A stretch of 64,000 nucleotides of DNA, from the NCBI RefSeq assembly GCF_047496725.1, contig NC_132970.1:20920001-20984000 (forward strand). The letters are read 5' to 3'. Numbering within the stretch: the first letter of the stretch is position 1; the number at the start of each line of letters is the position of its first letter. Below are positions 9,935 through 25,855 of this stretch, one piece after another. The stretch is from Anoplolepis gracilipes. Taxonomy: Eukaryota; Arthropoda; Insecta; Hymenoptera; Formicidae. The notes below the pieces were generated by a model, which was not told the origin of the DNA, did no database searches, and saw only the letters and a program-made list of their open reading frames with translations. The translations under genes were made by a program, and so were the position numbers.

Positions 9935-11657
9935 CGCGTGTTGAGCGTCGAGCCCGTCAAATGAAACGCCGGCGAACCGGCTGCAAAAATAATTCGTTTT
10001 AATTCGTGTTCACAAACGGATGGAATTGTCGTACCTCATCTATCGGAATTCGCTGATTGCAACTTTATTCGGTATGCAGAAATTATCCGAAAGTGTGTGG
10101 CATGGTCATTAATTCTTATGTCTCTGTCGAGCATTCTCGTCAATAGTCTGGACACTACAAGATGGGTGTGTGAATAGAACGAAATCTCCAACGGCCTTTT
10201 ATTCCTTGGAGGTTTACTTTTAATTTGGAGAATCATCGATAAATTCGGTGGAACTGTTTGTGTATCGTTTGTTTGTTTTCGATCGATTGGCAAAAATAAC
10301 ATTGTATTTATTTTTTTATTTTATTATTACACTTGTGGATTATCCATTAATATTAATGCTAAAGTTATACTAGAAAAAAAAGAGAGAAAGAAGATCAGTA
10401 ATCAATCAATTAATTAATCGTCGAGGGGATTCTCTGGGAATTATATGATTAATTGTCTCTAATATCTTACCTTTCATCACCGAATTTTGAGGGATTGCTT
10501 TATTAACATTAAATTTTTTAAATGAATGTGAAATGATAATTACACCACGTTGTGGAATAATGATTCAAAAACAAATAATTTAAATGCAAATCTTTGTTGT
10601 CAAGTTAAGATATTAAGTAACAAGTTGTGTTTTACATATTCGTCATCTCGATTTAATTCAATCCGAAATGTTAAAATATATTCTTGATTGTACTGTCAGT
10701 TTCAAAATCTCCGAAGCGTTCGATATTTACTATAAACAATTGTTTATAAATGCAGAGATTGAACATTTTGTTTAAATAGAAATAAAGTACTTTATGCAAA
10801 TACTTATGACTGACAATGCTAAAGGGCGTAACACACAACCGCAATTTATATGGTTATCAAATCACCTGGAAAATTATTTTATTTTGCATAATGAAAAATA
10901 TATTACGACTAAAAATAATTCTGCAAAGGCAGTAAATATAATACATATAAGCCCGTATTTAAATGTGCTTTTATATCAATAAATGCGCATATTTTTTATT
11001 TTTTTAATTTATAGTATAAGTAACGAAACCTATATATATATGTGCACATTTATAAAAACGTGTTTTAAATACGAGCTTATTGCATTTTATTGCCTTTGGT
11101 TATTGCATTGTACTCTCGATTTTTTTTACAATAAATCGTAATATTTTTCATTATGCAAAGTAAAATAATTTTTCAGGTGAATCACACACTACTTGACGTC
11201 CGGCGATTTATAATTCTGCATGTTTAGTATCTGTCATGTGCCTGTCATATCCTATATCAGAATTTTATGTCTCGTATTTTAATGAAAGTTACATATACTT
11301 TTGCTCGCAGGTCACGCGGCTTCAACCGTATGAATCAGTATTTATTCACTGCCGTTGCAGCCTTACTCATAACCTGTTCCGCATAAATTGTAAAAGAAGA
11401 TAACGAAATTTCAAGAAGAGCATTTAAAAAGGTAAAGAAAAAATACGTTCGCAAAAATCTTAACAGATATGAGTAATTTCGCCGAGAGAAAAAACATACT
11501 ATACGAAAAGTCAGAAAAACTTAATGATACATATAGTGACTATAAAAGACCCTGAAAGATTTGATATTTGAGCTATAATTTTTTAAAGACGCGTGATTGT
11601 CTAAAAAGTCTAGATAACAGTAGAGCAAGTAGAGAGAAGGAGGGATGTTTGTTTCAG
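9935..11657. other. probable first (5' UTR) intron of the ABHD gene
   Basis: No coding exon is recognised. Moderately GC-rich to about 10300, then AT-rich. Weak open frames on both strands show no family resemblance. Confidence 0.4.
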
Positions 11658-11676
11658 GACAACGACCTAAGGAAAA

Positions 11677-14600
11677 ATGTCTACTGCTTTGCTAGCCGTG
11701 TTCGCCGTGATCCTGTGTATTCTGTTCAGGATATTGAACGTGAACAGTGCACCACAAAAGCCCCTCCTTGTCTGTAAAGATCAATCTTTCCTGTCGACGA
11801 TGTTGAAAATCGCGCCGGTCATTGCTGAACCGTAAGTCTGGAGAAATCCATTTTTCATATATTTCAAATAGTCCGTAAATTGACTGCTTTGAATTTTGCA
11901 ACTCGAGAGGACTATCCGTGAGATAAGAATCCCAGATAGATTTCGAGATCTGAAAGTTTCGCGAAAGTGAGGTTAGGGTTTGGTACTGGACACCGGCTCC
12001 AGCTGACATTTCAGCTGATACATTAGTATAAACAAGATTTCTGTATTCTTTATACGCAAATATTACTTTATGCGACATATGTATAATTTGAAATGTTTGT
12101 GCGCATAAATAAGAACGAAATAAAAATAAAAGTAATTAGTAAGAATAAAATAAGAATAAAAATAAATAAGAACAATTTTTATATTTTTAAAAAAATATTT
12201 TACACATTATCTGTAAGCAAAAAAAATATCTATACACTACAATGAAAAAAAATATGCTGCATTTTATTGTTTTCTATAATCTCTATTATATTTGATATAT
12301 ATTGAAAAGATTAGATCTTGAAAAGATTATAATAATGCAGACGAGATTGCAGGATGTTAATGCATGAATTTAATATATTTAAATATAAAATATATATTTT
12401 TTGGTGAAAATATTATTCAATTAATTTTTAGCATAATTTATATAAAACAGATAATTAAATTATCATTAGAGTATTATATTATACGTTTTTTTATGATTAT
12501 TTACACAATAAAAAATTATCTAGAGTAATATATAATATACATATAGACATATAGTGACATAAATACAAAATGCGAATTGTTTTTTTATTTGATTGCTTAT
12601 ATAATATATGAAGGTTACAACAAATACTCTCTTACCGGTATTGCGAGTGCTCTTGAATGAGTATAATGGATGTTTTTTTTACGTTTGGAATAATAGTTTG
12701 TTATAGGCTTTTGTTCGCAAACAACTGGTCAAGACGGTTGTTATAAATTATAGATAGTGGTTATGACATATGGTTACGTAGCAAAGTATAATTTTGTAAA
12801 TAATGACTGTAAATACTTTTATTAGCACAAACTCTCTTCTTAAATTATTATTATACAAATAACGTTTATTATATTTAAATATTAAAAAAATTTGACAACT
12901 TTTTCATTTCCACACTTTGTGGATTATTACTAAAGTTAAAAGTTTACATAATGAAGGTTAATAATTATTTGAATGTCATTGCGTTTTATCTGCTCACAAT
13001 TGATAAAAAGAATACGCAAATATAATACGTGTAGAAGAAGTTAACAGTAAAAGTAAAGTTCATCAATTTAATATTAATAAGAAAATGAGAATAATTTTAC
13101 GCCAAAATGTTTTCCCATTAATAAAAATGAAGAAAACAAACTTGACTAGTTAAATAATTTTTTCTATTTGTAATTAATTTAGCACACAAAGTAGCGTATA
13201 AAAAAATAATTTCTCTCTGTTAATTATACAAACAGTCAAATTAATTATTTGCAACTATATTCACAGAAATTTCTTGATAAAATTTTTTAAAATAGTAGCC
13301 GTGCGAAATTGAAAAATGTAGGACAAAAACTATAATTTTTTTTTTTAATTGTAAACATTGAACAAAATTTGAATTTTGTTTTAGAAAAAAATTAATATTC
13401 GTTTCTAATTGAATTACATGATAAACTATGTTGCGTCCGTTTTATTTACTTTATATAATATTGACACTAAGTCAACACTTCCTATTTCCGTGTTGAAAAA
13501 ATGCTCTATGACTGTTAATAATTTTATCACGATGTATTTGTGTGCGTAAAAATATACGTGAATTTAGATATGAACTGTATCATTCGCAGTGCACATGTCA
13601 TATATGTATGTACAATACTTGCCAAAAGTCTGTGAGCATATTGTTTTCGTCTGAATTAAAAATTGGGGAATAAATCATAAGCTTTCAAAATTGTTTTATT
13701 CACTTGAAAATATAAGAAATATAAATTTTTAAGATCTATTTCTTTAAAACAACTTTGCCTTCATAAATAATGATTTAGGTTTTTAATCAGTTTTCATCAA
13801 TGACTTTGTCTCTAATTGTCTTGCAAATTCTGAGGATATAATTTACATCAAGAAAATAGCTTTAGAAAACGTATTGAAAATACTTAGCACCGAAAGAGAG
13901 ACTTCACCCTAAACGAAGCACTGAAATGATAAAACTATAAGGAATTTTAGTCCTTTTGCTTCTTGTATGCTTTCTTTTGTCGGTTTATGATACGAACATA
14001 TTTTTCCATCGCTGTAAAGATAATGAAATATATCGATTAAATTTATTTCTTCCTAGTGTAATACAATTATCGAGGGATGTGCTCAGACTTTTGTCAAGTA
14101 ATGTACATTTTTTCAACTACCCAACTAGATCATATACGAATGTAAGCGAAATAATAATAGAATCATGTCCGGTTTTAGGCGGTTATAATATATATATCGT
14201 TTTCATCGATTTTATTGTTTCATTATCTTGGATAACAAATTCATTTACGTCAGTCGGTTTTGGAATGTTATCAACAGCATATATGAATACACGAGAAATT
14301 TGCGTTTCGCGATAAAATCCATCGTGCTCTCCCCAGAATAATTTTCAAGACACTGACAAAATATATTTCCACGAAGTTTTACTTATGGAAAAAATCACGA
14401 TATTGACGAACAAAAATGCGATCCATCATAAGCTATACTTTCATTAATGCAGATTTAGAAGAACGAGATAAACGCTATTGAATATTGCATCGCCAAAACG
14501 TATTTTTTATTAATATTAATAATTTTAGTAAAACTATTTATTTCGCCATTAGACACTATGTGCATCTACTTCTGCAAATTAACTATCATGTGAAAGCGAA

Positions 14601-17600
14601 GTGAAGCAATTCCTGCGTGACGCTGATGTCATGAAAAAGTCGATAATAATAAAAAAACATTCCGTTGGTCAAACAAATTCATTGCTAATTGTAATTTCTT
14701 TCTTCTTTCAATCGCATTGCGTGAAAGCGCTTAAGAAAGCGGAAACACATAATGATTTTTAACTTTGTATTGCATACAGAAAAAATAATAACGTCATGTG
14801 TGCGCGTTCGTCTCTCTCTATAACTGATGATTCAAGAATTTAATTATAAATATAAATGCTTGACTCGTGTATTGATTGTGAAATTAACCACAACATTTCG
14901 TCGAGTTTTATATCTTTATGAGCCTTACATCAACGTACATGTCATTACACTTTGAGTAGCTCAAATAAATTAATTTTTGCAAAATGTCTAAACACACATG
15001 ATTTAATGTCGAAAACTGTTTTTATCAAAATTAGACAATCTCGATTTCTCGCTCACCCGCGATTACGATAGATGAACTCCTGTGAACTTGGCACACCATA
15101 CTTAAAAATCTAAAATTTTTTTTAGAGTTCTGGTTTCCTTTTGAATCGTTCTAGAGTTCTATATAAAAATTTTAAATAGTTCTGATGATTAAAGACAAAA
15201 AAATCAAATTCGAAAAAATGGTGTGCCAAGTTTACGCAGCGCACCAAATCATAAAAATCAATTATTTCTTTAGAGTTCTAGTTAGTTTTACAATAGTTCT
15301 ATAGTTCTATGTCAAATATATCAATAGTTTTAGCCATTAAAAATAAAAAATCGATATTTGAAAAATCAATGCCCAAATGATAATTTTCTTGTAAATATTT
15401 TTTCACACGAGTTCTAGCCGATCTGACTAGAGTTCTGAGTAGCATTCCCTGAGTTTTACAAGAAAGTCTAATAACTTTTTTTCGTAAAACAATTATTTTT
15501 CAAGCTACAGCCAATTTTAACAAATAAAGTCCACGTTTATCGAAAAAAAACTTTATTTGTGGACTTTATTTGTTAAAATTGGCTGTAGCTTGAAAAATAA
15601 TTGTTTTAGGGGAAAAAGTCATTAAACTTTCTTGTAGAACTCAGGGAATGCTACTCAGAACTCTAGTCAGATCGGCTAGAACTCGTGTGAAAAAATATTT
15701 ACAAGAAAATTATCATTTGGGCACTGATTTTTCAAATATCGATTTTTTATTTCTAATGGCTAGAACTATTGATATATTTGACATAGAACTGTAGAACTAT
15801 TGTAAAACTAATTAGAACTCTAAAGAAATAAATGATTTTTATGATTTGGTGCGCTGCATGAACTTGGCACACCATTTTTTCAAGTTTGATTTTTTTATCT
15901 TTAATCATCACAACTATTAAAAATTTTTAAATTTTTAAGTATGGTGTGCCAAGTTCCTAAGAGTGATAGATGATTATCCGATCTCACGGTGGCTTCTCTC
16001 GCATAGTTTATTGAGAAATCGTAAAATTTTGCTTAGCAATCAACTAGGAAATCGTATGTTTTAACTCCCATCGATTCTTGCTTTTCCTAACGTTCGAATG
16101 TGCAGCAGCGAAAATCATAAATTATAGACTTCAATCGTCCGATTGTCGTGCCATCCTCGTAGTCGTGTATTTGATCGAAATTACTTTGCTTCTCTTGCAA
16201 AGATCGAGTCGACACGCAATACGCTCAAATCGGTTCCGTCTTGTTCGAGTGAGCGAGCTGCACGAGAACCGAACCACTTCCCTTCGTCATGATTCTGTCG
16301 CTTTCTTCTTTCTAATGACTACACGTTGCAACTATTGCAGCATGCTGTTCTTGAGTCATTACCACGCACCTGAATTTCTCACGAGCATTTTGTGCATTTC
16401 CGCATTCACCATCGCGTAAAAAAATAGTGATTCTCGTTCGCGCATATTCGTTCTCATATGTATCACATCCAGCCCGTTTTTAATTCGCGATTTTGCGACA
16501 GTAAGTTATCACATACCAATTAAGACGGAATCACGCAATTCCATTTTATAAAGAATTAAGCACTGTTTTAAATCGAATAAGTTTAATACATTATACAAAG
16601 TGGCGAATAAAAATATATAATAACTAATTAATAAGTAACTTGAACTAACACGTTCTAATTTTTTGCTATTATTATCTCGTTGGATAATAAATTATTGAGA
16701 ATAATGTAATTTTGCCTGTAAAATCTTTTCTCGAGGGTTGGCAATATCAGAATATGTCAGAATTTGAAAAAAGTAAAAAAGTTAGGACCAACGCAAATAG
16801 AGAAAATATTAGAAATAAGTATTAAATATTAGGAAGAGAAGTTTTTAGAATTATTTTACTTTAAATAAGAGAACGGAATGGATTAATTATTTTTAATTTA
16901 TTATGCGTTAATCCATTTCTTTTTATTGTTCTGTGAAAATAATTCCAATTTTTTGTATTCCTAATATTTAATATTAATTTCTAATATTAAAATTTCTTTA
17001 GATTTAATAAAATGTATGCTTGAAATAGTCGAAAAAAGCTGTTTAGTTGAACAAACTAATAACATTATTTAATTTTTAAAATAACCTATAATATTGTTTG
17101 ATTCAATGAAATAATACTTTCTTCAGTCAATAAAGATAATGTTTCGTATGGCATAATGTTGTTTGAACAAAATAACTTAATCTAAACAAATTATTCAAAC
17201 AAATCGTTCTCTCTGTGATATATTATGCCTTATTGGATTTTATTCGGCATTGAACCTTACACGTGCAAGAAATTACACATGAATAATTAATTTTATTTTT
17301 TCCATTGACGATGTAGAAGCCATTTAATAATACAGGTAAATTGCTTGCTTTTTTTCATTGCATGCAATATCGAATGAATTATCTCACTCACTTATCTTAT
17401 GCACATTAGTTATCAATGATATGCATTTTTGAAATTGTCCACTTTGCGTTTGAATAATAAGTTGACATTGTTAACATAACACATACTTTTAAAATTGTGA
17501 AATTGGCAAATTTATAATCATTTCATTTATAATTATTTTATTTATAATGTCTTATAAAATCTTACAGTTAGTGTAATAAGTGATTAATATTTCCATATCA

Positions 17601-20600
17601 AAGCAACATAATAAATATAACACTCCCTTTTTCTCTCTCTCTCTCTCTATCTCGAAACGATAAAAACAAGAAAACAAGACGCAGTAACGAATAAAAATAT
17701 GAAAAAACGTAATCGTGACGTCAAACATGACCGTGATGTAAATTAATAACATAAAAAGCATTGAAAGAATTAAAGGAACTAAATGTAAAGCTTTGAAAGA
17801 AAAGAATCTTTATAAAAATAAAATATTACTTATAACGCCTAAAAATCTTAATCAACAATTTTCATAATTTTAATAATTACACTATCAGAACATATAATAA
17901 TAAAACCATTTCTTACTTTACTGTACCGTATATTCCTTTTCTTACTGAATAATTCAAAAATATAATTAAAGATGGTCAAATTATCTTATTTCAGTCTTTA
18001 TAATTTAAAGTATTTTATTAAAATACATAAAGATTCTGTTCCTGTTAATCATGTTAATCTCTGACAATTACATAATCAACACAAAAAAATAATTGCATTA
18101 TAATAATAATCGCTTGCCACTCTTTTGCACGTTATTTTTTAACAACTTAGTTTGCACTTTATATAGGTTTTGAAAACATGCATTGCAATCTTCTGGCCTA
18201 GCAACTAGAGAAAAGCATATTAATTAAATTTTTAAATTATTAATGATCATTAAGTAATCAGACTGATATTGTAATAAGCGATTTTTTATTAAGCGTTTCC
18301 ACAATAACTTTTCATTATTTTACATTTCTGATCTCATACTTTTTACTGTTGCCAACCCAAAGTTTGGCAAAAAGACAGAGCGAGTACGCGTTTTACCGAG
18401 CTCGGATCAGCTTTTACTTATTGAATCTGCGGTTGTAATTTTTTTTTTAATCTGAGCTTCATATTGATTCTCTGGTCAAAAATTGACTGAACTATTCATA
18501 CAGTATTATAAATAATTACATTAATATGTTCTTAAGATTGTTTATGTTAAATAAAATAATTTGCGCACCACTTACTACGCTTGGCTCTTAGTTGTCCATT
18601 CTTTGTTAATGTTTTGTTTAAAATATTACTTTATAAAAATAATGGCGTAAGAAAGAGAAGAAATATATATATAAATTAATGATACGAAAAATCAAGATTT
18701 AATTATTCTTGATACAATTTTACTAATGAAGAAAAAAATATTATTATTTAAAAGTTATTTTTGTTAAAGCAAATAATAAATTATGTCAAAGGTAAAATTC
18801 GAATATAAAAAGAATGTCCACCACCGGCTAGTTAGTATGCCTGTTTGCCGAACAAAAAATTAGTATTTATTCATTTATTAAATAAAAAGGATATTTTCAT
18901 TGCGCTAAATTATTTTTGACCGTAAAGTAATATTATTTTTTGCAAAAGTTCTATATATATTTTATAGAAGTTATTTTGCTTGAAAGAGAGATACACAATA
19001 AAAAATTGTGCATCCATATGTTAAAATTTTCTTATGTTACTACGTTCTTTTGATTATTACTTCAATATAAAATTAACATACAGCTAATGTTATTATTTTT
19101 ATAACATTTTTATGTGTTACATTTATGTCAACTTTATAACTTAATACTTTGTATATGTTTCTTTAAAAATGGAATATTATTTTGAATGCTTTTAACACAT
19201 CATTAAAAATTATTTCAAACACTCAGCATGTTTCAAAATCAATTTAACATTCTAAGAAATGTTAAAATAAATCTTTGAGTAATCATGAACTTTAAAATGT
19301 TTTATCAACATTTCTTACAAGTTATTGTAATTACTCTTTCATGTAGTTTTTAATTAATTTGTATGTTATTTTTATATTACATTTAAAATCAGAATAACAA
19401 AAATAAATGTGAAGCTTTGTGTTAATTACTTAAGATTTCTGGTTTGTCAATAAGTAACACAATAAATGAATTATTTTAACTTAAATTTAGAGTGGACTTT
19501 CTGGGACATGTAAAAAATGTTGAAATTAGCATTTTATTTTTTACTGTATATATACATATACATTTAACGTTTTTTTTTTTTACATTTTAATGTCTTTGAA
19601 GCAGATTAGTAAATCGATAATTTTCAGTTTATGCGATATTTTACCGAATTTGATTTATGTAGCGAACGAGATACTTCGCCTATTAAAGCGAGATCATAAA
19701 ATTCTATGTTTACACACACACACACGCGCGCGCGCGCACACACACATTCTCGTATTACTAAAAATAATTAAAATATTGTTTTTTTTTTAATAATTTAATT
19801 TTTACTTGTTTTATCGTATTATAAATACATTAATATTATATATTAAATAATCTTTGATCATGTTATTACAGTATAACAAATTGATGATGAGGGAGAAAAA
19901 AGTATAAGTATATTCTATAATATTATACATATAATAAAAGTAAATAATTTGTTAGTAATATCAATTACATATAGACATTTTTTAAAAATTGAACTATCTG
20001 ACGAACGACGATTAACGTAATAACTTCAGCAAATATGGATAGCTTTCAGGCTTTCTAATCGATCGTAGTAACCATGACCGTGAACTCTGAACAAAAAAGT
20101 CGATTTGCAATCTAATATATATGACTGGTAATCTAATGAAAATGTGTATATAATTATTGAGCTAATTATAGATACGATAAAAGAATATATTCTTTTTTAA
20201 TGCAAATTTCTAAAGCAAATTATCTTTATGAATTACTCTGTTGCGGTACTAAAATTTGAGTTTTGTCAAAATCTACTATTTATACTAATATTAATCACTG
20301 TATGCGCGTTATACTAGGTGATTTATGATTCTTATGTAAAGAATTAAAATATTCTAACCTTTTTTCCAATCTGCGTTTCTTTGAAAAATTATAGGATAGA
20401 GTGTATTATCGTCTAAAAGTGTTATATCAGCTCATACATAACTCTTATATGTCTTTTTTGAGGAATTTTAATAATCCAAGCTTTCCACATTTTATTATAT
20501 AATTCTTACGTGTAAAAATTAGCATATCGTTATAATTTAATTAGCATATTGTTATTATTACGAGATTTGATGAATGTGATGTTTGAACGGTGTGTTTTCG

Positions 20601-23600
20601 CGCACTTTATCGCTGCTTGTATCGAAAATCGAATAATAGAGAAACTATCATTACGTAGAATCTTCTACGTATTTTGCAGTTAGGAGCCCAACTATAGTTT
20701 CTACTTTTTTCTTATCGCGTCATAATTCGCGCGATGATTTCGCAGCTGTGGCGCGAACAGTATTGACACGTTTTTCCATGCATTTACAATGGCAAATTAC
20801 CACATGTGTTGACTGTCACTACATTCAGCTTTACGCTAACTCATTGAGAAAAGAAATTGATGTCAATTCATAATTCGCAAAATTTCAGGACAAATCTTTT
20901 CTCTTTTTATGTTGAAATTCAAGTCACGCGGAAAAACAGATTAAATAGAAAGCAAGATAGAACAAAAATAAACATAAAGATCTGTATCTTATAGCTTAGA
21001 GCTGTATCAAAACGATTTATAATAAATTTAATTATCTTATACTAAAATTGTGTTAGCAGTGAATATATGAAACTACGAATGGAAAATATAAATTGAAAAC
21101 TAATTTCGATAATCATCGAAACGATCTATCAAGTTTCCGGGGAAGCATAGAGAGAAATATTAGATCAAAAATGCAACAAATGTATTAATTAAACAAATTT
21201 CTACGGATAATTTATAAAAATATTTTATATCATTAGCAGGAAATTCTTATGATAAACTTTAGTCTTATGATAAATTTAATTTATAAATATATCTTATATC
21301 ATTCCCAGGAAATTCTTATGATAAACTTTTGAATATCTTTTTTTTTTCAATTTCTTGATGAATTTGTAATCACATTTTTTCTGTAGTTGAAAAAATAGAC
21401 TTTTCGAGGTACAGCTGCAATACATAAATATTTTTTCTGCAAGTGAAAAGCAAGTTGTGCATTCTTCGCAAGTCTGTTTTGCCGTGGACAATCGATACGA
21501 TGTTAGTATACTTTATTGATCCATTGTCGTGTAACTTTACACATTTCTGCCATTAAAATGCAAGTTATACGTGATCGATGCAATTTCGTGCATACACCGT
21601 TGTTTTAGTAATCGTCCAAATGTCATATATTTTTTGGCAATTGTAGCCGCATACAGTGATAATAATAAGTAGATGATAGGTATCACGGTTTTCTTGCGAT
21701 TTATAGATAGCGGCAAAAGGAGAAAGGTTTGAGTCTTTCGAAACAAATTGTACAGCCTTCTTCGGTTTCTAAAGGTCGTCGTGAATCCGGAACTATCGGC
21801 TTCGAATAAATGTATGGAATTATGTCAGTATATACTTCATCTAGTGACTTCATGGAATTTTCTTGCCAACGATGAGCCTTATTGATATACAGACACTTCT
21901 CACAATGTGTAACAATAAATATTCTTTTATTGTTATGTAAGTTTTTTTTATAGATCTATCTAACGTTTTGTCCCGTATTCTACTAATCCATTACAACTTC
22001 TTGTCTATTCTCTATAAAAAAGTTTAACGATGCGGCCTATTGTTCGACTCCGCTTTTCCCTGATTTGCGTTTTGCCAAGTGAAATGCGTGATATGCTACA
22101 AGTCCGTTCGTAGTTTTCTCTTTTTAAAAAAAGTTAATGTAAAGTAAAATACGCATGCGCTTCATATAAATAATTAAAATAGAACTAGCAACTTCTAAAA
22201 ATATTAAAAATATTTTTTAATTCTTAGATTATTTATATTATATTATAAATCAATTTATTTTTTGAGTGCTAAAGGAATAATTTAATTTTATAGTATGACA
22301 TCAAATTACTTCTTTTACGTCACAAACGTATTTCTTTCGATTCTATACTTAAAAATAAATTAATTAGTAACGTAAGGGCTCTATAGTGTTATAATTATAC
22401 AAAGAAAATATTTGGTGTTACGAGCATATGAGTACAAAAAATTGTTTATTATAATTCACAGATTGTTTAACGTAGTAAATTCGCAAATATTTTATAACTT
22501 TAAAATTATTATCTGATGTTACTATCGGGCGAACGTTTCGATCAGATTTTTCTGATTATCCTCATCGCAATGTCATAAACAAATTTCCTAAACTATAGAC
22601 ACCAAGTTTTGTAAACTATATATAACACAAGATTGCATGACCGCCGTTTAATTTAAATTTCTACTTATCAGACTACACAAGCACATTACTCTATCTTCTT
22701 GCATATTACACCACGATTATATAATATCATACTATGCGAAACAGTTTTGTAATTAACATTTTACATCATATTTTATCCTAATTTATTGACGTTATACATT
22801 GCGCTGAGGATGATTAGAAAAATCTGATCGAAACGTTCGCCCGATAGTAACATCAGATAATAATTTTAAAGTTATAAAATATTTGCGAATTTACTACGTT
22901 AAACAATCTATGAATTATAATAAATAATTTTTTTATTCATATATTAATGCTCTTAATACTAAATATTTTCTTTGTATAATTAAAAATAAATTATGGACAA
23001 AAATACCGTTATCAGTTTGATAATTATACTTTTTATGATAATGAGAATTATGAGAGTAAGATTGAAATCGACATTTATCTGTCTCTAAATTTAGTTTAAT
23101 ATGAAGCATTAGGCATTATAAAAATAAAAATATTTAAGTATTTGACTTTTTAAGCGTGTTGTAATTTATAGATATTAATTAAATCAAGATTGATTTTATC
23201 ACAGTAATTAATAATAAATTTTGAAGTGCACGTGCTGTTCTGCTGAGTATCTTTATTGGCATATTTAAGTAAGTTATAACGTCACAATTATATGAATTCA
23301 GGTAAAATTTATACTTTAAAGTTTGTCCAGAATTGTAGACTGTTATACAAATATTGATTGAATTTAATTACTTGTCCCTATCAATCATCGTTTTCATGAA
23401 AAAAGTGACATATTCTTTTAAAAAGATTTATTTAAATAAATTTAAGAGAGTTTTAATTGTGTGTACATCTTATAATTATATTTTTTAAATCTTAACAATT
23501 TTCTGATTTATCTCTTATTAATTTTTCTATTGTTTGATACTAATTTATATCACCAGTAATGAAAATTATACAATGATTTATTTATGCGACCAAACTTATT

Positions 23601-25807
23601 ATTAATCAAATTTATTAATTAAAGGTTGACATCAACGACTTTTCGACCTTTGGTTTAGGTCCTTTTCAAGTCTTGATTGACGCTGACGGTTGAGACGTTA
23701 CAGATCGAACATTAAACTTACACGTCAGAAAGTCGACATTTTCTATTGCTCTTGAAATTTAGAGATCTTTAGTATCTATTAGGAATAACGAGATATGAAA
23801 TGACAAGTTGATAAAACTAAATTATACTTATATTTTCATAATTGCTAGAATAAAGAATTTTGTCAATGTATTTTGACAAGCTAAAAATGATTACGATCCT
23901 TGGCCTGTTTTAGATACAAACCAACGAGGTTGTGGGGTTTCAGCGGACACGTACAAACCATTATTCACAGTGTCATAGGACGCGTTCGATGTCCTTGGCC
24001 AATTGGTGAACGTGTGTACATCGGTCTTCCGGATGGTACCACGCTTACATATGATCTTTATCAACCGCTGACCAATGGACATGAAGGTTATTGTTCATAA
24101 TTTAATCTTAAAGACTCTTCAAAGAGGAAAACACAATTTAATTATATATACTTATTTCTCTCTTACGAAAGAACGCGCTTAATAATGAAAAAATTAAAGA
24201 ATAAGAAAACGTACTAATGCTTGATATTACAATACAATCTACTAATTTTCAGATGACATAACGATAGCTATTTGTCCCGGTATTGGCAACAGTTCAGAAA
24301 GTGTTTACATCAGGACATTCGTACACTTCGTGCAGTGTCATGGCTATCGATGCGCGGTACTTAATCACGTAGGAGCCCTTTCCAGTGTCAAGATCACAGC
24401 ACCAAGGATATTTTCTTACGGTACGTGTGGCGATCGATAAAACTTATCCCACCGCGACAAGACGGTCGATCGAGCAAAGTTTGCGAGTAATAACAGAGTT
24501 CTTATATCGTGCATGTATATGGGCACATATCGCAGAAATTATAACTGTTGTGGAAAAAACCAATTCAATATTGAATAGTATAAACTTTCTCGTATACGCA
24601 GTTACATAAATATTCTCAATTCGTATTTCTAAATTATTAATCCTATTTCTAAATTATTGATCATTGTAATTGGCAAAGAAATTTTTTAATATACATGTAA
24701 CAATGACAAATAAATTATATTCGATATATGCTTATCGGATATATGCATTTTTTTACAAGAATCAAAATTAGATTCCATAATGAAATTATCGCTTTACTAA
24801 TCTAAACTTAGAGATTTTATAATCATAACTGTCTCAAATGTATAATTACGTATTTGAATACAATGTTAAAAATAATTGTTAACTTATTTTCTCTTTCGAG
24901 ATATATTGATTAATTGAATAAATATAATTTTTTGTATTATATAATTTTATGTTATAAAAATATATATATTAAATTTGTTTTTCTTTTATACAATTTGATA
25001 AACCTTATAATGTATATTTTGTAAACAGGTCATACGGACGATTACAGCACAATGTTACAAAATTTGATAGAAAAGCACCCTAATACCAAAATAGTTTGTA
25101 TCGGTTATAGTTTGGGTGGTAATTTAGTAACAAAATATCTCGGAGAACGAGGTCCCAATAAATTACCTAACATTATAGGAGGAATATCGATTTGTCAAGG
25201 ATACAACGCTCTCGAGTAAATAAGTAAACTTTTTTATTAACAATTAAAATGTTAATCAAGAAAGAAAAATATTAATTTACTGTACATTTTTATTGATTTA
25301 TTAATTTATTAATTTATTAAATTCATGTATTCTTTTTTAGAGGAACGAAAATTCTGTTAAACTGGCAGAATTTCAGACGCTTCTATCTCTATGTAATGAC
25401 AGAGTCGATGAAGAATCTTATACTCAAGCATAAAAACATGCTTTTGTGCGAAGATGTAAAACAGAGGTATAATTTGAACGAGCGCGACATAATTTCCGCG
25501 GCGACATTACCCGAATTAGATGAAGCGTACACGAGAAAAGTAAGTTCAATTCCTTCAACTATACTATCAACTATACTAGATAATTTGAACGGTGAATATA
25601 ATTTTTATATAATTTTTGTAAATTGTTTTGTTGTTTAGGTACATAACTTTAGATCTGTACAAGAATTATATAAATGGAGTAGTTGTATCTTTTATCTAGA
25701 TAATATCACAACACCGATGGTATTCATTAACGCAGTAGATGATCCTATCGTACCGGAAGTGTTATTAAATCCAATTAAAGAGTACGCAGGTAAGTATATA
25801 TGCTATT

Positions 25808-25855
<48 letters not shown>

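Noticed and set aside
11692..12078. 128-codon open frame on the minus strand
   Set aside because: Lies antisense over ABHD exon 1 and its intron; no family resemblance.
13956..14315. 119-codon open frame on the plus strand
   Set aside because: No ATG start, and it overlaps the right end of the Tc1-like remnant; composition is not coding-like.
16078..16419. 113-codon open frame in ABHD intron 1
   Set aside because: Starts without ATG in a GC-raised patch and shows no known domain; kept only as a compositional note.
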